Shown here: positions 17,111 to 26,028 of the stretch, in pieces
Layout: each line of letters begins with the position of its first letter
Numbering within the stretch: position 1 is the first letter of the stretch
NCBI GenBank assembly: GCA_021324365.1
Contig: JAJPJE010000061.1
Location: 1-64,000, forward strand
Direction: 5' to 3'
DNA from: Terriglobia bacterium
GTDB lineage: Bacteria; Acidobacteriota; Terriglobia; Terriglobales; Acidobacteriaceae
DNA length: 64,000 nt
Program-made: the position numbers and the translations under genes
The notes under the pieces: model-generated
What the model was told of the DNA's origin: nothing
What the model saw: only the letters and a program-made list of their open reading frames with translations
Databases searched by the model: none

Positions 17111-20100
17111 CTACTGTATAGCGAGAGACCTTGGCGACAGGTTCCATCCTCTCAACGTCACGTGGGCCGGCCCTTTTGCAGCCGCAGCGGGGTATTCGAT
17201 GTCGATGTCCTTCGACTCGCCCGGGAGCAGTGACACGTAGTTGTCGCCGTAGTACGCGGGAAGGATGCGCGATCCATCGCTGTTAAGCAGCGTGAGCTTG
17301 TTCTCCAGGGCCACATCAGTGCCGGTATTCTTTAGCTGAACTCGTATGTGCACAGTCTGATCTACGCGACTTGAAGTAGCAGTTGCGGCGAGCGTTGCTG
17401 CGCGTAGATGGTTCAATTGCCGGTAATGCGAGCTCGTGCCGGCGAGCCAGTACAGGTTGTCCGAAATGAGCTGGCCGCTGCTGTTTCGCAATTCCAGCTT
17501 AATGATGACTACTCCAGCCTGCAGATACGGCGCCAGGTCTAGATGGAACACGTGGGCCACAGCATCGGCAGGCAGGTCCCTCTTTTCTTCCTGATGCAGC
17601 AGGGCTTTATTGTCCAAGGAATATACGTTGGCAGCGACGGTCAGGCCTGACTGAGCCTGTGTTGTGGTGTTCACTACATCGACGTTGTTGTTCGAGAGAT
17701 CGAGCTGAACGTGCAGCGGCTCGCATGCCTTCTTCGTGCCATAGAACGACGCCTGCGTATCGTAATCCGAGCTATAGATCTCCCACATGTTGCTCGGCCA
17801 GGCTGGATGGGTCATCCACAACAGCCTTCCGCTGTTGGGAGCCCAGAGGTGCGCATTCATGCCTTCGAAGATGGCACGGTGCTGAACGTAGTTGAGCATC
17901 TGCGCCTTGCGTTCGAAGTCTTCGAGGCCGGTGGCCGCGCCGAATTCGGATTGAATCTGTTGCATGAAAGGCATCACGTCGCCGTTGCCGCTCTGATGCC
18001 AGTCGTGGTAGGCCCAGTCATCGCTGATCGGCCACTGGTCGGGCTCGGGAATCCACGCCTTGAATGACTCCAGCGTGGACATGGAAGGCGTACCGGTCTC
18101 TACGGAAAAGCCGTGATTCAATACCGTGTAATAAAGCTCCGGATCCATATAGCGGTAAGGACCGCTGTTCTGCAAATTTACCTGGTTTGAACTGGGAGAG
18201 TAGTAGCGGGTGCCGTCGAGCTCGCGCGTGAGCTTTGCCAGCCCCTCGTTGATGACCGGCTGTGGCACGCCTTCGTTGCGGCCGCACCAGATCACGATAG
18301 AGGGATGATTGCGAAAGCGGAGAATCGTATCGCGAGCATTCTCCAGGAAGAGCGCCGGATCTTCTGCTTCCACATTGTAATTCTCTGTCGCTTCCCAGAA
18401 ATCATTCCAGACGAGCATTCCGTATTCGTCAGCCAGGTCGTAGAAGGTTTCTTCGGTATTCTGCCCCTCCCAGTTGCGGATGATGTTCAGGTTGGCATCA
18501 TGGTGAAGCCGGAAGTACGGCTCCAATTTCTCGCGCGAGACACGCTTGCGTGAGTCGTCCATACCCCAATTGCCGCCGCGACAGGCGATTTTCACGCCAT
18601 TGACTTTGATTATCAGATAAGGCGCGGCATCTGGGTCGCTGCCGGGTTTTAAAGCTGGCGATGATTCTCCTTTCGCCATCAGCGAAGCCGCCCAGGATTT
18701 GAAGTACTGCTTATATTCATCGGGAATTCCAGGCGGTATTGGATCCCTCGATGGCATCTCGCGCATGCCAGCATGAGTGACGTTCACGACCTGCTGGTCC
18801 AGAGCGCGCGCCGTAGTCGGGGAGAAATCTACGCGGCGGAGATGGCCGAATTTGTCGAACAGGCTCAACTCGTAGGTAATCTCGCGAATCCCGAAGCGCA
18901 CACTCCTGGTGTCTGATTCGTGCCCGTTCTCTGCAAACGAAAGATTCAGAGTGTAGAGCTCCTGCTTGCCGTAGCCATTGGGCCACCACAGGCGCGGGTG
19001 CTGGACGGTGAGTTGCGAGAACTCGGCTGAAGTGAGCTTCACGGTGCTGCCATGTGGAGCGACTGTCACATTCTTCGTGACGATGGTCTTATCGAAGGAT
19101 GCGGTCAGCGTTCCGATGACCGGCGTGTCACCCGTGTTGTCAAACGGGATAGTGATTTCTACATCGGCTTTACTGGTATCAGGCAGCGGCAGGGAGGTGA
19201 CGATCTGGGGATCGCCAATCTTCACTGTGCCGGTCGCGGTCAAGGTTACAGGTTGCCAAAGACCGCTGTCGCGATCACGAACCGCAGGTACCCAGTCCCA
19301 CCCTTCGGTCGCGATGAAGGTGGGGCCGTCCAGACACATGATGCCGCCATTCTCGCCCGGTCCGCCCTTCACCGACTGCTCGTTTGGAATTCCAGGGTGC
19401 GGAGGGGGAGAGATGCGCACTGCGAGCACGTTGATTTCGCCGGATTTCAGAACCTTGCTAACGTCGAATACGCCGCGAATGAATGCGCCAGTGATCGTTC
19501 CCAGTTCCTGGCCGTTGAGCCAGATATCAGCTTTGTAGTTGATGCCTTCGAAAGTGAGCGTGAGGTGTTGGCCGCTGCCGAATTTCGGAGCTCTGAATTC
19601 ACTGCGGTACCAGTAGTCCTGCTTGTTCAGGCTTTCGGGGATGGCAAGATTATTCAGCCCGTAATCGGGATCCGGGTAGACTCCACGATCGATCATGGTG
19701 GTGAGCACCGTGCCGGGAACCGTAGCGATCATCCAGTCTCGCGTGCTGAACGACGGTTTGCTGATTTCGGCGCCATCCGCCATGACTTTCGGCGCTTCCG
19801 TGAGGGTCCAGCCATTGACGGTCCAGTTGTGGGGGGACGTTTCTTGCAACGCGGGTAAAGACGGTGGCCTAACTGCGACGGGCTTGGAGAACGGTGCTTT
19901 GCTGCGTGGAAAAGTATCGGGATCCTGTGGTGCACGGTATCCCGCCTGGCCACGGGTTTGCACCGGCCACGGCTTCGATCCGTCCTCGAAAACGAGCAGC
20001 GAAAAGTCCTCGGGCTTTTCGTAGATTTGTTTGATCTCATCAGCGCTGAGCATTCGGCGCAAAATGATCAGGCCGGCGATCCTGCCGCCGAAGTGCTGCC

Positions 20101-20713
20101 ATGTTATCCCGGGAGATACCGGCGGAGCGCCCATCGATGCTTGTGCCGAGCGTGGCATCAGCGCGAGGAGAGAGGGTGGAACGGCGATCGGCATGGGCAG
20201 CATAGGAGGAGCCATTGTCAGAACCGGGCTCACGCTGCCAAGTTCGAGCTTGCCAGCCGCTATCTGCGATGCGTCCGCATAGAGATGGAATTCGCTGCCA
20301 TCGAAGGTTGCAGCCACGAGATGCCACTGGCCTGCCACAAGCGACGCGGGCCCGCCAAGGTTGTTGTCGTTTCCCATCCACAAAGAGAGCTTGCGGCCAT
20401 CGTAGGCAAGGAAGCGCGGATATTCCTCCGTAGGCTCGCCCATTCCCACCAGCAGCGTCATCTGCGTAATTGGTTCATCGCTCTGTACCCAAGCGTAAAG
20501 AGACCATGGCGAATCGGCGCGCAGCACCGTGTCATCTTTCATGAGCTGCTTGGAAAGGCCATCGCCGTCGGCGAGGAATGCCGCATTGTAGGGGCCGTAA
20601 AACGGCGGGTTGTTGGTCGCCGGGGTCTGCGCTTCTACCGTGATGTTGAGGAATACTACTAAAGAAAAGAAGAGAACAATGACGAGCCGCACAGCAGATG
20701 CCTGCTGGATCAT
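17111..20713 (-). CDS. GH2 exo-beta-D-glucosaminidase-like enzyme with N-terminal LamG-type domain
   Basis: 1200 residues; ATG 20713 preceded by AAGGAG. Signal peptide about 1-28. Residues 40-240 form a concanavalin-like LamG domain (WSLYAWVQSDEPITQMTLLVG; WHLVAATFDGSEFHLYADA). GH2 modules follow: sugar-binding domain about 295-490 (DWMIATVPGTVLTTMIDRG; YWYRSEF), Ig-like domain to about 610, TIM barrel about 690-990 with acid/base Glu814 in IVIWCGRNEG and likely nucleophile Glu872 in FSVETGTPSMST, then an Ig-like tail. Best match is the CsxA exo-chitosanase group, although GH2 mannosidases are similar. Secreted or periplasmic; monocistronic. Confidence 0.85.
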   Translation of the reverse strand: MIQQASAVRLVIVLFFSLVVFLNITVEAQTPATNNPPFYGPYNAAFLADGDGLSKQLMKDDTVLRADSPWSLYAWVQSDEPITQMTLLVGMGEPTEEYPRFLAYDGRKLSLWMGNDNNLGGPASLVAGQWHLVAATFDGSEFHLYADASQIAAGKLELGSVSPVLTMAPPMLPMPIAVPPSLLALMPRSAQASMGAPPVSPGITWQHFGGRIAGLIILRRMLSADEIKQIYEKPEDFSLLVFEDGSKPWPVQTRGQAGYRAPQDPDTFPRSKAPFSKPVAVRPPSLPALQETSPHNWTVNGWTLTEAPKVMADGAEISKPSFSTRDWMIATVPGTVLTTMIDRGVYPDPDYGLNNLAIPESLNKQDYWYRSEFRAPKFGSGQHLTLTFEGINYKADIWLNGQELGTITGAFIRGVFDVSKVLKSGEINVLAVRISPPPHPGIPNEQSVKGGPGENGGIMCLDGPTFIATEGWDWVPAVRDRDSGLWQPVTLTATGTVKIGDPQIVTSLPLPDTSKADVEITIPFDNTGDTPVIGTLTASFDKTIVTKNVTVAPHGSTVKLTSAEFSQLTVQHPRLWWPNGYGKQELYTLNLSFAENGHESDTRSVRFGIREITYELSLFDKFGHLRRVDFSPTTARALDQQVVNVTHAGMREMPSRDPIPPGIPDEYKQYFKSWAASLMAKGESSPALKPGSDPDAAPYLIIKVNGVKIACRGGNWGMDDSRKRVSREKLEPYFRLHHDANLNIIRNWEGQNTEETFYDLADEYGMLVWNDFWEATENYNVEAEDPALFLENARDTILRFRNHPSIVIWCGRNEGVPQPVINEGLAKLTRELDGTRYYSPSSNQVNLQNSGPYRYMDPELYYTVLNHGFSVETGTPSMSTLESFKAWIPEPDQWPISDDWAYHDWHQSGNGDVMPFMQQIQSEFGAATGLEDFERKAQMLNYVQHRAIFEGMNAHLWAPNSGRLLWMTHPAWPSNMWEIYSSDYDTQASFYGTKKACEPLHVQLDLSNNNVDVVNTTTQAQSGLTVAANVYSLDNKALLHQEEKRDLPADAVAHVFHLDLAPYLQAGVVIIKLELRNSSGQLISDNLYWLAGTSSHYRQLNHLRAATLAATATSSRVDQTVHIRVQLKNTGTDVALENKLTLLNSDGSRILPAYYGDNYVSLLPGESKDIDIEYPAAAAKGPAHVTLRGWNLSPRSLAIQ

Positions 20714-20845
20714 GAAACTCCTTGGAATCCGAAGTTGCCTTTTGCCGAGCCCTCCGGCTTTCGCGCAAACATGATACAGGGTGAGAGACGCAATGCTACT
20801 TCGAATTGACGACCGGGGGTCTCTCTTGTGCAGAGCGAAATCCCA

Positions 20846-22138
20846 TTACTGCACGGCGACCGTCACAACCGCGGTAGTTCGGCCGTACTGATTGGTCGCG
20901 CACAGCGTGTAGGTTGTGGTGGAGTTGGGTACGACGGGCACACTGTTTCCGCGCACTGCACCGACTTGCGGCGAAATGATCAGATAGGAAGCGTTGGAAA
21001 CTGACCAGTTTAGTATCACTTGCGTGCCTGCTCTCACTGTTGTTGATGAAGCGGAAAAGGTGCTGATAGTGGGAGCTGAGCCTTGAGGAACATTCGACGC
21101 CGTGTAGACGGGGTTCATCTGCACCACTTCAAAGTCGCCTGCGGTGACACTGCCGAGATTGTGAAGATCGTTATTATCCCAACGCGAGTCGGGTGCCCCG
21201 CTGATGTACATCGAACTGCCGTTGTCGGCCATAATGATCCCATATTTCTTCATAGCATTGAGGATCACCTGGTTCGTCGCGGAAAACCCAGAGACATCAA
21301 AACCGGCTTTCAGACGCATGCGCATGCCCATGGGAGCGGCGTTCACGTTGCTGGTAGTCGCCGCCCAGTGCGAAGCTGGAGGCACGAATGCGGCACGGCT
21401 ATTCTGCAGGGTGAAACGGATGGCGTGCTCAATCTGCCCGGCAGCTACTTCGTCATAACGTACAAGGCCAGGGAAAATTGGTAATCCGGCCGCGTCGGCG
21501 GAAGTCCATGTCCACGGGCGCTGCTCGTTGCTCAGCAGATCCCAAGCGGCGGCTGAACCGGTGGTCCAAGTGCCGTCGCCGTTCGGATAAGAGCTGTAAA
21601 GCTCGTACAGAAAACAATTAGCAGTATCAAGGACAAGGACATGGCGGTCGCCAGTTCCAGGATTAGGATAGCCTTCGATAAGCGCGTTGGACGGAATCGG
21701 CATCGGTCCCGGGTCGCTCTCGTCGGAATACTGCGCCGTGATATTTACGCCAGCTTGAGTGCCATCCACCACCTGGTACGGGATGCCCATATACGATCCG
21801 TTGTAGGTACCGGAGCCAAAATCCGGATGCAGCCCAACTGACGATCCAATGTAACTAATGATGGCTGCCGAATTCGGATCGACTGGCATTTGCGAAATGT
21901 CAGTATTCCACGGACTGTCCGACGCAAACGGCCGAAAGCCATTCAGATTCGATAATTGCCCTGTGCTCATCACAGAGCACGCAGTTTGGCTTGGTGCTGA
22001 AGGCGGGACCGCAGGTGTCGTCGGAGTTGGCGAAGTACCTGGCGGCGCAGTGGAGTTGCTGCTCGTCGATGCACCTCCGCCACCACACGCAGCGAGTGCA
22101 GCAAGGAAGATGAAGAGGATGGCAGGGTGTCGGCTCAT
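20846..22138 (-). CDS. Lipoprotein with an unassigned central domain and C-terminal Ig-like domain
   Basis: 430 residues; ATG 22138 with GAGG 6 bases upstream. Lipobox LAALAAC at residues 13-19, then a Gly/Ser/Thr/Pro linker (about 19-52). The central domain (FRPFASDSPWNTDISQMPVDPNSAAII... HVLVLDTANCFLYELYSS... AAWDLLSNEQRPWTWTSADAAGLPIFPGLVRYDEVAAGQIEHAIRFT) resembles secreted proteins seen in actinobacteria and acidobacteria, but I cannot name it. The last 75 residues (STTVRAGTQVILNWSVSNASYLIISPQVG... TTTYTLCATNQYGRTTAVVTV) are an Ig-like fold. Attached to a membrane facing outward; role unknown. Confidence 0.7.
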   Translation of the reverse strand: MSRHPAILFIFLAALAACGGGGASTSSNSTAPPGTSPTPTTPAVPPSAPSQTACSVMSTGQLSNLNGFRPFASDSPWNTDISQMPVDPNSAAIISYIGSSVGLHPDFGSGTYNGSYMGIPYQVVDGTQAGVNITAQYSDESDPGPMPIPSNALIEGYPNPGTGDRHVLVLDTANCFLYELYSSYPNGDGTWTTGSAAAWDLLSNEQRPWTWTSADAAGLPIFPGLVRYDEVAAGQIEHAIRFTLQNSRAAFVPPASHWAATTSNVNAAPMGMRMRLKAGFDVSGFSATNQVILNAMKKYGIIMADNGSSMYISGAPDSRWDNNDLHNLGSVTAGDFEVVQMNPVYTASNVPQGSAPTISTFSASSTTVRAGTQVILNWSVSNASYLIISPQVGAVRGNSVPVVPNSTTTYTLCATNQYGRTTAVVTVAVQ

Positions 22139-22240
22139 TGCATACCTCGCCAGCCTCCATCATCTCTACTGTGGCCATTACGAACAAACACCGGTGGGAC
22201 ACAGGCTAGAGTGGAATCCGGGCATGTACCGCAATAGGAT

Positions 22241-22927
22241 CTACTGTTGCTTTCTCGTCGCTCGGGCAGCGTCGGCAACCGAGCCGCCCCGGGGTTCTGA
22301 CAGGACCACGTCCTGTGGAGTCAGCTCGGCATAGAAACTTACTTTGTTATCGAGCACCATTACGTTGCGCTGCCATCCCAAATAGTCCTGCTGCCGCACC
22401 GATAAAAGATAGTTACCCTTCGGCACCGCGATTCGACATGGAGTATGTCCGACGAGTTTATTGTCCAGATAGATCTCGGCGCCGTCCACATTCGAAGTGA
22501 CCTGCAGTAAGACCTGATCATCTTTCGCCGGAATAGCTGTCGGCGTGGTCCCGTCAGCGTTCGCTTGCGTACTCTGGACCTCGGAACCAGTCCCCTGCTT
22601 TATCACTCGCATGCGAAACTCACGTCCACTCTCATCACGAACGATGATGTCGTCGTGGTCGAAGACATATTTAGCAGTGGAGTCGACGGTGAATTTGGGA
22701 GGCTTCTCGCGAGGGCTGTCCCGCTGCAGGACGTAGGTAATGCTTCCGCCGTTCAGCACTAGGCGGCAGGTGAGCCGCGTCTGCCTGCCCTCTCCCGAAC
22801 TGGATTGAACAGACCACTCGCGGGAGTCGAAGCTAACGACTTTGGCCGTCTGCCACCCGGACCCGTTTTGCGCCTCTGCGGCAAGAATCCAACTAAAAAG
22901 AAGAACGATTATGAACCAGTGCTTCAT
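22241..22927 (-). CDS. Secreted PEGA-domain protein
   Basis: 228 residues from ATG 22927 (GAGG 5 bases upstream). Signal peptide MKHWFIIVLLFSWILAAEA. A beta-rich first part (about 25-125) is followed by a PEGA repeat: VLLQVTSNVDGAEIYLDNKLVGHTPCRIAVPKGNYLLSVRQQDYLGWQRNVMV. PEGA domains are small surface or periplasmic beta units that probably bind cell-wall or surface structures. It sits 102 bp upstream of the lipoprotein gene on the same strand; the two may be co-transcribed. Confidence 0.78.
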   Translation of the reverse strand: MKHWFIIVLLFSWILAAEAQNGSGWQTAKVVSFDSREWSVQSSSGEGRQTRLTCRLVLNGGSITYVLQRDSPREKPPKFTVDSTAKYVFDHDDIIVRDESGREFRMRVIKQGTGSEVQSTQANADGTTPTAIPAKDDQVLLQVTSNVDGAEIYLDNKLVGHTPCRIAVPKGNYLLSVRQQDYLGWQRNVMVLDNKVSFYAELTPQDVVLSEPRGGSVADAARATRKQQ

Positions 22928-23068
22928 CTGCGCCTCGCGCAACGAGGCTTAAATTTTATGGCCTGCTCTGATTGGAAGCTGCTGGAGAAGTTACCTGAAT
23001 GGTGACGTTAGTAACACGAGTGTTTCTTCAAAATGGGAAAGCTTTGAAGACGATTGCCGAAAACACCA

Positions 23069-23102
23069 CGCCCCGAGCACACTGAGCGATGTGCGCGGGG
23101 CG
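23069..23102 (-). terminator. Strong hairpin ending the rpsP-rplS operon
   Basis: A 12-bp stem (CGCCCCG-GCAC paired with GTGC-CGGGGCG, one internal A/G mismatch) around a 10-base loop, 25 bp after the rplS stop on the minus strand, followed by a T-rich stretch (GGTGTTTTC). Confidence 0.7.
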
Positions 23103-23126
23103 AAGAATAATGGGACCGCTTGCAGG

Positions 23127-23495
23127 CTACTGAACGGCGGCGGTGCGGGTATCGAGTTCTTTGAGGCGAGCAGCTTTGCCGCGCAGCCCTCGAAGGTAAT
23201 AGAGCTTCGCCCTTCGCACCTTCGCAGAACGAACTACTTCCACACGATCGACCACCTTGGAGTGGACGGGGAAAATACGCTCGACCCCCTGGCCGAAGCT
23301 TATCTTGCGTACGGTAAAACTGGGCTGAAGGCCGGCGCTCTTCTTGATCACGATGCCTTCGAAAGCCTGCAAGCGTTCTTTGTCACCTTCCTTGATCTTG
23401 ACGTGCACGCGGACGGTATCGCCCGGCTTGAAGCTCGGCACATCGGTACGCTGCGCTTTTGCAAGCAATTTCTGGATAATCGGCGATGTCGACAT
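23127..23495 (-). CDS. rplS: 50S ribosomal protein L19
   Basis: 122 residues, normal size. Signature [29 protein letters not shown], then [55 protein letters not shown]19 sits at the 30S-50S interface. Last gene of the rpsP-khpA-rimM-trmD-rplS operon, 80 bp after trmD, with a terminator hairpin beyond its stop. Confidence 0.98.
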   Translation of the reverse strand: MSTSPIIQKLLAKAQRTDVPSFKPGDTVRVHVKIKEGDKERLQAFEGIVIKKSAGLQPSFTVRKISFGQGVERIFPVHSKVVDRVEVVRSAKVRRAKLYYLRGLRGKAARLKELDTRTAAVQ

Positions 23496-23575
23496 ATTCG
23501 TTTCCTTCCAATCTGATTTGTGCGGGGACTTACACCCGCGCGGCGCACTTTGTGCTGCGCCCTAACAACTTCATT

Positions 23576-24466
23576 TCACTCTGCCGCTTTGAAGGGGCGC
23601 GGCTCCAGCCGCGCCGTTCCTCGCTTGACATATCCAGGGGCTTTAGCCCCTGAGGTTTCCTTCTGCTCGCGCTGCATCTGCGCCAGCAACTTCCTGTCTT
23701 CCGCACTCAACTCGCCTCGCTCCAGCAGGTCGGGCCGATTGTGCAACGTCTTTGCGAGCGCCTTCTGCCTGCGCCAGCGGCGAATCTGTTCATGGTTGCC
23801 GGAAACAACTTCCTCAGGCACCGCCATCCCGCGATACTCTGCCGGACGCGTGTAATGCGGATAATCCAGCAATCCGCCGGAGCTGCATGTCGAGTTCGGC
23901 AGCCCCGGATCGAGTTCCGCCACGGCCGACGTAAACGACTCCTGCTTGGACGATGCCTCGTTGCCCAACGCTCCCGGAACCAGTCGCGTGACCGCATCCA
24001 CGATCAATGCCGCTCCCAGTTCGCCGCCGCTCAGCACGAAGTTCCCTACGGAAACTTCACGGTCCGCGAGATGCTCAGCCACCCGCTCATCTACGCCTTC
24101 ATAACGCCCGCAGATCAAGACAACTTGATCGAGCGACGCCAGTTCGGCCGCGATCGACTGGTCAAACATGCGGCCCTGCGGTGAAAGCAGGATCACCGTT
24201 TCTTTCGCCTCGCCACTGACGCGATGCTCGCGTTGCGCGACTCCAAGCGATTCCACGCATTCAAAGATCGGTTCCGGCTTGAGCACCATGCCCTCGCCGC
24301 CGCCAAATGGGCGGTCATCCACGGTGCGGTGCTTGTCTCTCGTAAACGACCGCAGGTCGTGAATACCAACGTTGACAATACCCGATTCTCGTGCCCGCCG
24401 CACGATCCCGTAATCCAGCGGCCCACGGAAAAAATCCGGAAAGATCGTCAGAATCTCGAACTTCAT
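23576..24466 (-). CDS. trmD: tRNA (guanine-N1)-methyltransferase with a repeat-derived C-terminal tail
   Basis: Methylates G37 of tRNAs with SAM, preventing +1 frameshifts. MKFEILTIFPDFFRGPLDYGIVRRA, DDRPFGGGEGMVLKPEP, the trefoil-knot SAM site (VVLICGRYEGVDERV; SVGNFVLSGGELGAALIVDAVTRLVPG) and the catalytic-loop segment LPNSTCSSGGLLDYPHYTRPAEYRG are all present. At 296 residues it is about 40-50 longer than most. The last about 24 residues (GAKAPGYVKRGTARLEPRPFKAAE) are encoded by a REP-like element with two palindromes (23588-23656), so the normal end was probably near QREQKE. Confidence 0.97.
   Translation of the reverse strand: MKFEILTIFPDFFRGPLDYGIVRRARESGIVNVGIHDLRSFTRDKHRTVDDRPFGGGEGMVLKPEPIFECVESLGVAQREHRVSGEAKETVILLSPQGRMFDQSIAAELASLDQVVLICGRYEGVDERVAEHLADREVSVGNFVLSGGELGAALIVDAVTRLVPGALGNEASSKQESFTSAVAELDPGLPNSTCSSGGLLDYPHYTRPAEYRGMAVPEEVVSGNHEQIRRWRRQKALAKTLHNRPDLLERGELSAEDRKLLAQMQREQKETSGAKAPGYVKRGTARLEPRPFKAAE
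23588..23656 (-). repeat. REP-like double-palindrome element forming the end of trmD
   Basis: Two perfect hairpins: GGCGCGGCT-CC-AGCCGCGCC (23596-23615) and AGGGGCT-TT-AGCCCCT (23636-23651), 20 bases apart. A degenerate copy in the other orientation, with both palindromes and the ATATGT spacer recognisable, lies at 35584-35645. This is the architecture of REP/BIME elements mobilised by RAYT transposases; a RAYT remnant lies at 659-871. Confidence 0.7.
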
Positions 24467-24534
24467 TTTGTAACGCCAGCATCTCGCCGGCTGTCCTGAG
24501 CGCGTCTCGCGCGTAGCTCATTACGGACCAGCGA

Positions 24535-25131
24535 CTATCGACCGCTCTTCTTCTCTTCGTCCGTCAGAGGCGCGTTGATCTCGAGCATCCCCTCGGGCAG
24601 CAACAGTTCAATCCGCCTGCGCTCAACATCAACGTGCTTCACGTATTCCGTCGCGTACGGAATCAAAATCTCGTTGCGGCCTTCGCCAATTACCAGCAGC
24701 GCCGCTTCGCCGGCTCCAAACTGCACGTCATGCAGTGGACCTAACTCCCGCTCGCCTTCCGTGCCCGCGACGCTCGCAAGCACCATGCAGCCCACGAGAT
24801 CGGAAATATAATTCGCGCCCTCTTCCAGTTCAGCGCGCTCACTGGCCGGAATCTGTATCTCACTGCTAATGAGTGCTTCCGCGTCGCTGATCGAATCCAC
24901 TCCCACGAACTTCAGAACGACGCGTCCCTTATGCGGCCAAAAGCCTTCCAATTCCAATTGCCGCCGCTCACCACGCTCATTCAGCGCGAACAGTCGATGT
25001 CGCTCGTCGAATCGCTCGGGAAAATCCGTTAGCAAATCCGCCGCGACCTCGCCGTGCCGTCCTTGCGTCTTCGCCACCCGCGCGAGAGTGACGAAACCGC
25101 CAGATTCACTCGGGCTTGCCGGCGGATTCAA
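24535..25131 (-). CDS. rimM: 16S rRNA processing protein RimM
   Basis: 198 residues, usual for RimM, which helps 30S head assembly by binding S19. The N-terminal barrel reads VTLARVAKTQGRHGEVAADLLTDFPERF and GFWPHKGRVVLKFVGVDSISDAEAL. The PRC-barrel end reads YISDLVGCMVL, ELGPLHDVQFGAGEAALLVIG, EILIPYATEYVKHVDVERRRIELLLPEGML. The start appears to be TTG 25131, 5 bp after the khpA stop, with only AGGA close by. Operon gene between khpA and trmD. Confidence 0.95.
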   Translation of the reverse strand: MNPPASPSESGGFVTLARVAKTQGRHGEVAADLLTDFPERFDERHRLFALNERGERRQLELEGFWPHKGRVVLKFVGVDSISDAEALISSEIQIPASERAELEEGANYISDLVGCMVLASVAGTEGERELGPLHDVQFGAGEAALLVIGEGRNEILIPYATEYVKHVDVERRRIELLLPEGMLEINAPLTDEEKKSGR

Positions 25132-25136
25132 GTCCT

Positions 25137-25403
25137 TTACTCAATGACTTCGAGTGTATAGCGATGGTCCAGCTTCTCACTCACTGCTGCGACCAGGGCG
25201 CGCATCGCGCGCACGGTTCGCCCCGAGCGGCCGATGATCTTGCCCACGCTCTGCGGAGACACGCGCAACTCTAGCACCGTCTCGCCATCCTCCTCGAAGC
25301 TCTCCACCGAGACTTCTTCCGGATCGCTGACCAGCGCCTTTGCAATCTGCTCGACCAACGCCTTCGGATCAGCCTTGGCAGCAATCGCCGAGGGTTCGCT
25401 CAT
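25137..25403 (-). CDS. khpA: KH-domain RNA-binding protein KhpA
   Basis: 88 residues from ATG 25403 with AAGGAG 9 bases upstream; the longer open frame to 25466 is not used. A single type II KH domain with the GKIIGRSGRTVRAMRALV loop (GxxG) that grips single-stranded RNA. KhpA proteins work with KhpB in cell-size and sRNA control. The position between rpsP and rimM is the conserved location for this gene. Confidence 0.94.
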   Translation of the reverse strand: MSEPSAIAAKADPKALVEQIAKALVSDPEEVSVESFEEDGETVLELRVSPQSVGKIIGRSGRTVRAMRALVAAVSEKLDHRYTLEVIE

Positions 25404-25491
25404 CTGTGCGTCTCCTTGTTCTTCGTCCCCAATCCTTCGCCAACCGAAGGCGACCGTGTAGGCCACTCAGGGCACGAGTAGTGATCAGCGA

Positions 25492-25743
25492 TTACGCCGC
25501 AGTGGTCGCTGCCGGAGTCTTCTCGAGCAACTTCTTGACGCGATCGGATACCTGCGCACCCTTGCTGACCCAGTAGTCGATGCGATCGCGGACGAGGTTG
25601 ATGGTTCCGGGCGTGGTACGCGGATTGTACTGGCCTACCACTTCCAGGGCACGGCCATTGCGGGCACGTTCTTTTTCAATCACGACCACACGATAGTAGG
25701 GTTGCTTGCGCGCACCAACGCGCGCCAGTCGAATCATCAGCAC
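25492..25743 (-). CDS. rpsP: 30S ribosomal protein S16
   Basis: 83 residues. MIRLARVGARKQPYYRVVVIEKERARNGRALEVVGQYNPRTTP and DRIDYWVSKGAQVSDRVKKLL are diagnostic. I used GTG 25743 because AAGGA lies 10 bases upstream and S16 proteins begin two residues before IRLAR; ATG 25737 is the alternative. First gene of the operon. S16 is needed for 30S assembly. Confidence 0.97.
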   Translation of the reverse strand: MLMIRLARVGARKQPYYRVVVIEKERARNGRALEVVGQYNPRTTPGTINLVRDRIDYWVSKGAQVSDRVKKLLEKTPAATTAA

Positions 25744-25861
25744 GTTAACTGATTCCTTTTCTGTGAGTTGTACGGCGGTTCGAACGACAAGCCCAAACCA
25801 CGCTCGGATGAAATCTCATGCCCGTGACTATGGGCCGATCAGAACAATCCGGCACACACCA

Positions 25862-25875
25862 AAGCCCTCGGGCTT
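25862..25875. promoter_or_regulatory. Hairpin in the leader region of the rpsP operon
   Basis: AAGCCC-TC-GGGCTT is a perfect 6-bp stem 119 bp upstream of rpsP in the 285-bp gap shared with the divergent methyltransferase-like gene. It may be a leader structure of the ribosomal operon or a leftover repeat arm. No confident -35/-10 pair was identified nearby. Confidence 0.3.
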
Positions 25876-26028
25876 CAGGGTGCAAACCGTTATTATCGCG
25901 TAAGTTGCCGGGTTTGGGCAAGGGTCATATGCCCGACCACACAGAGCCCCCACCGGCCCACGCTTATCACTGAAAGACAACTTGGATTTGCGGTACGCTG
26001 CGCGCCTTACGTAGCTCCTGGAGAGTTT

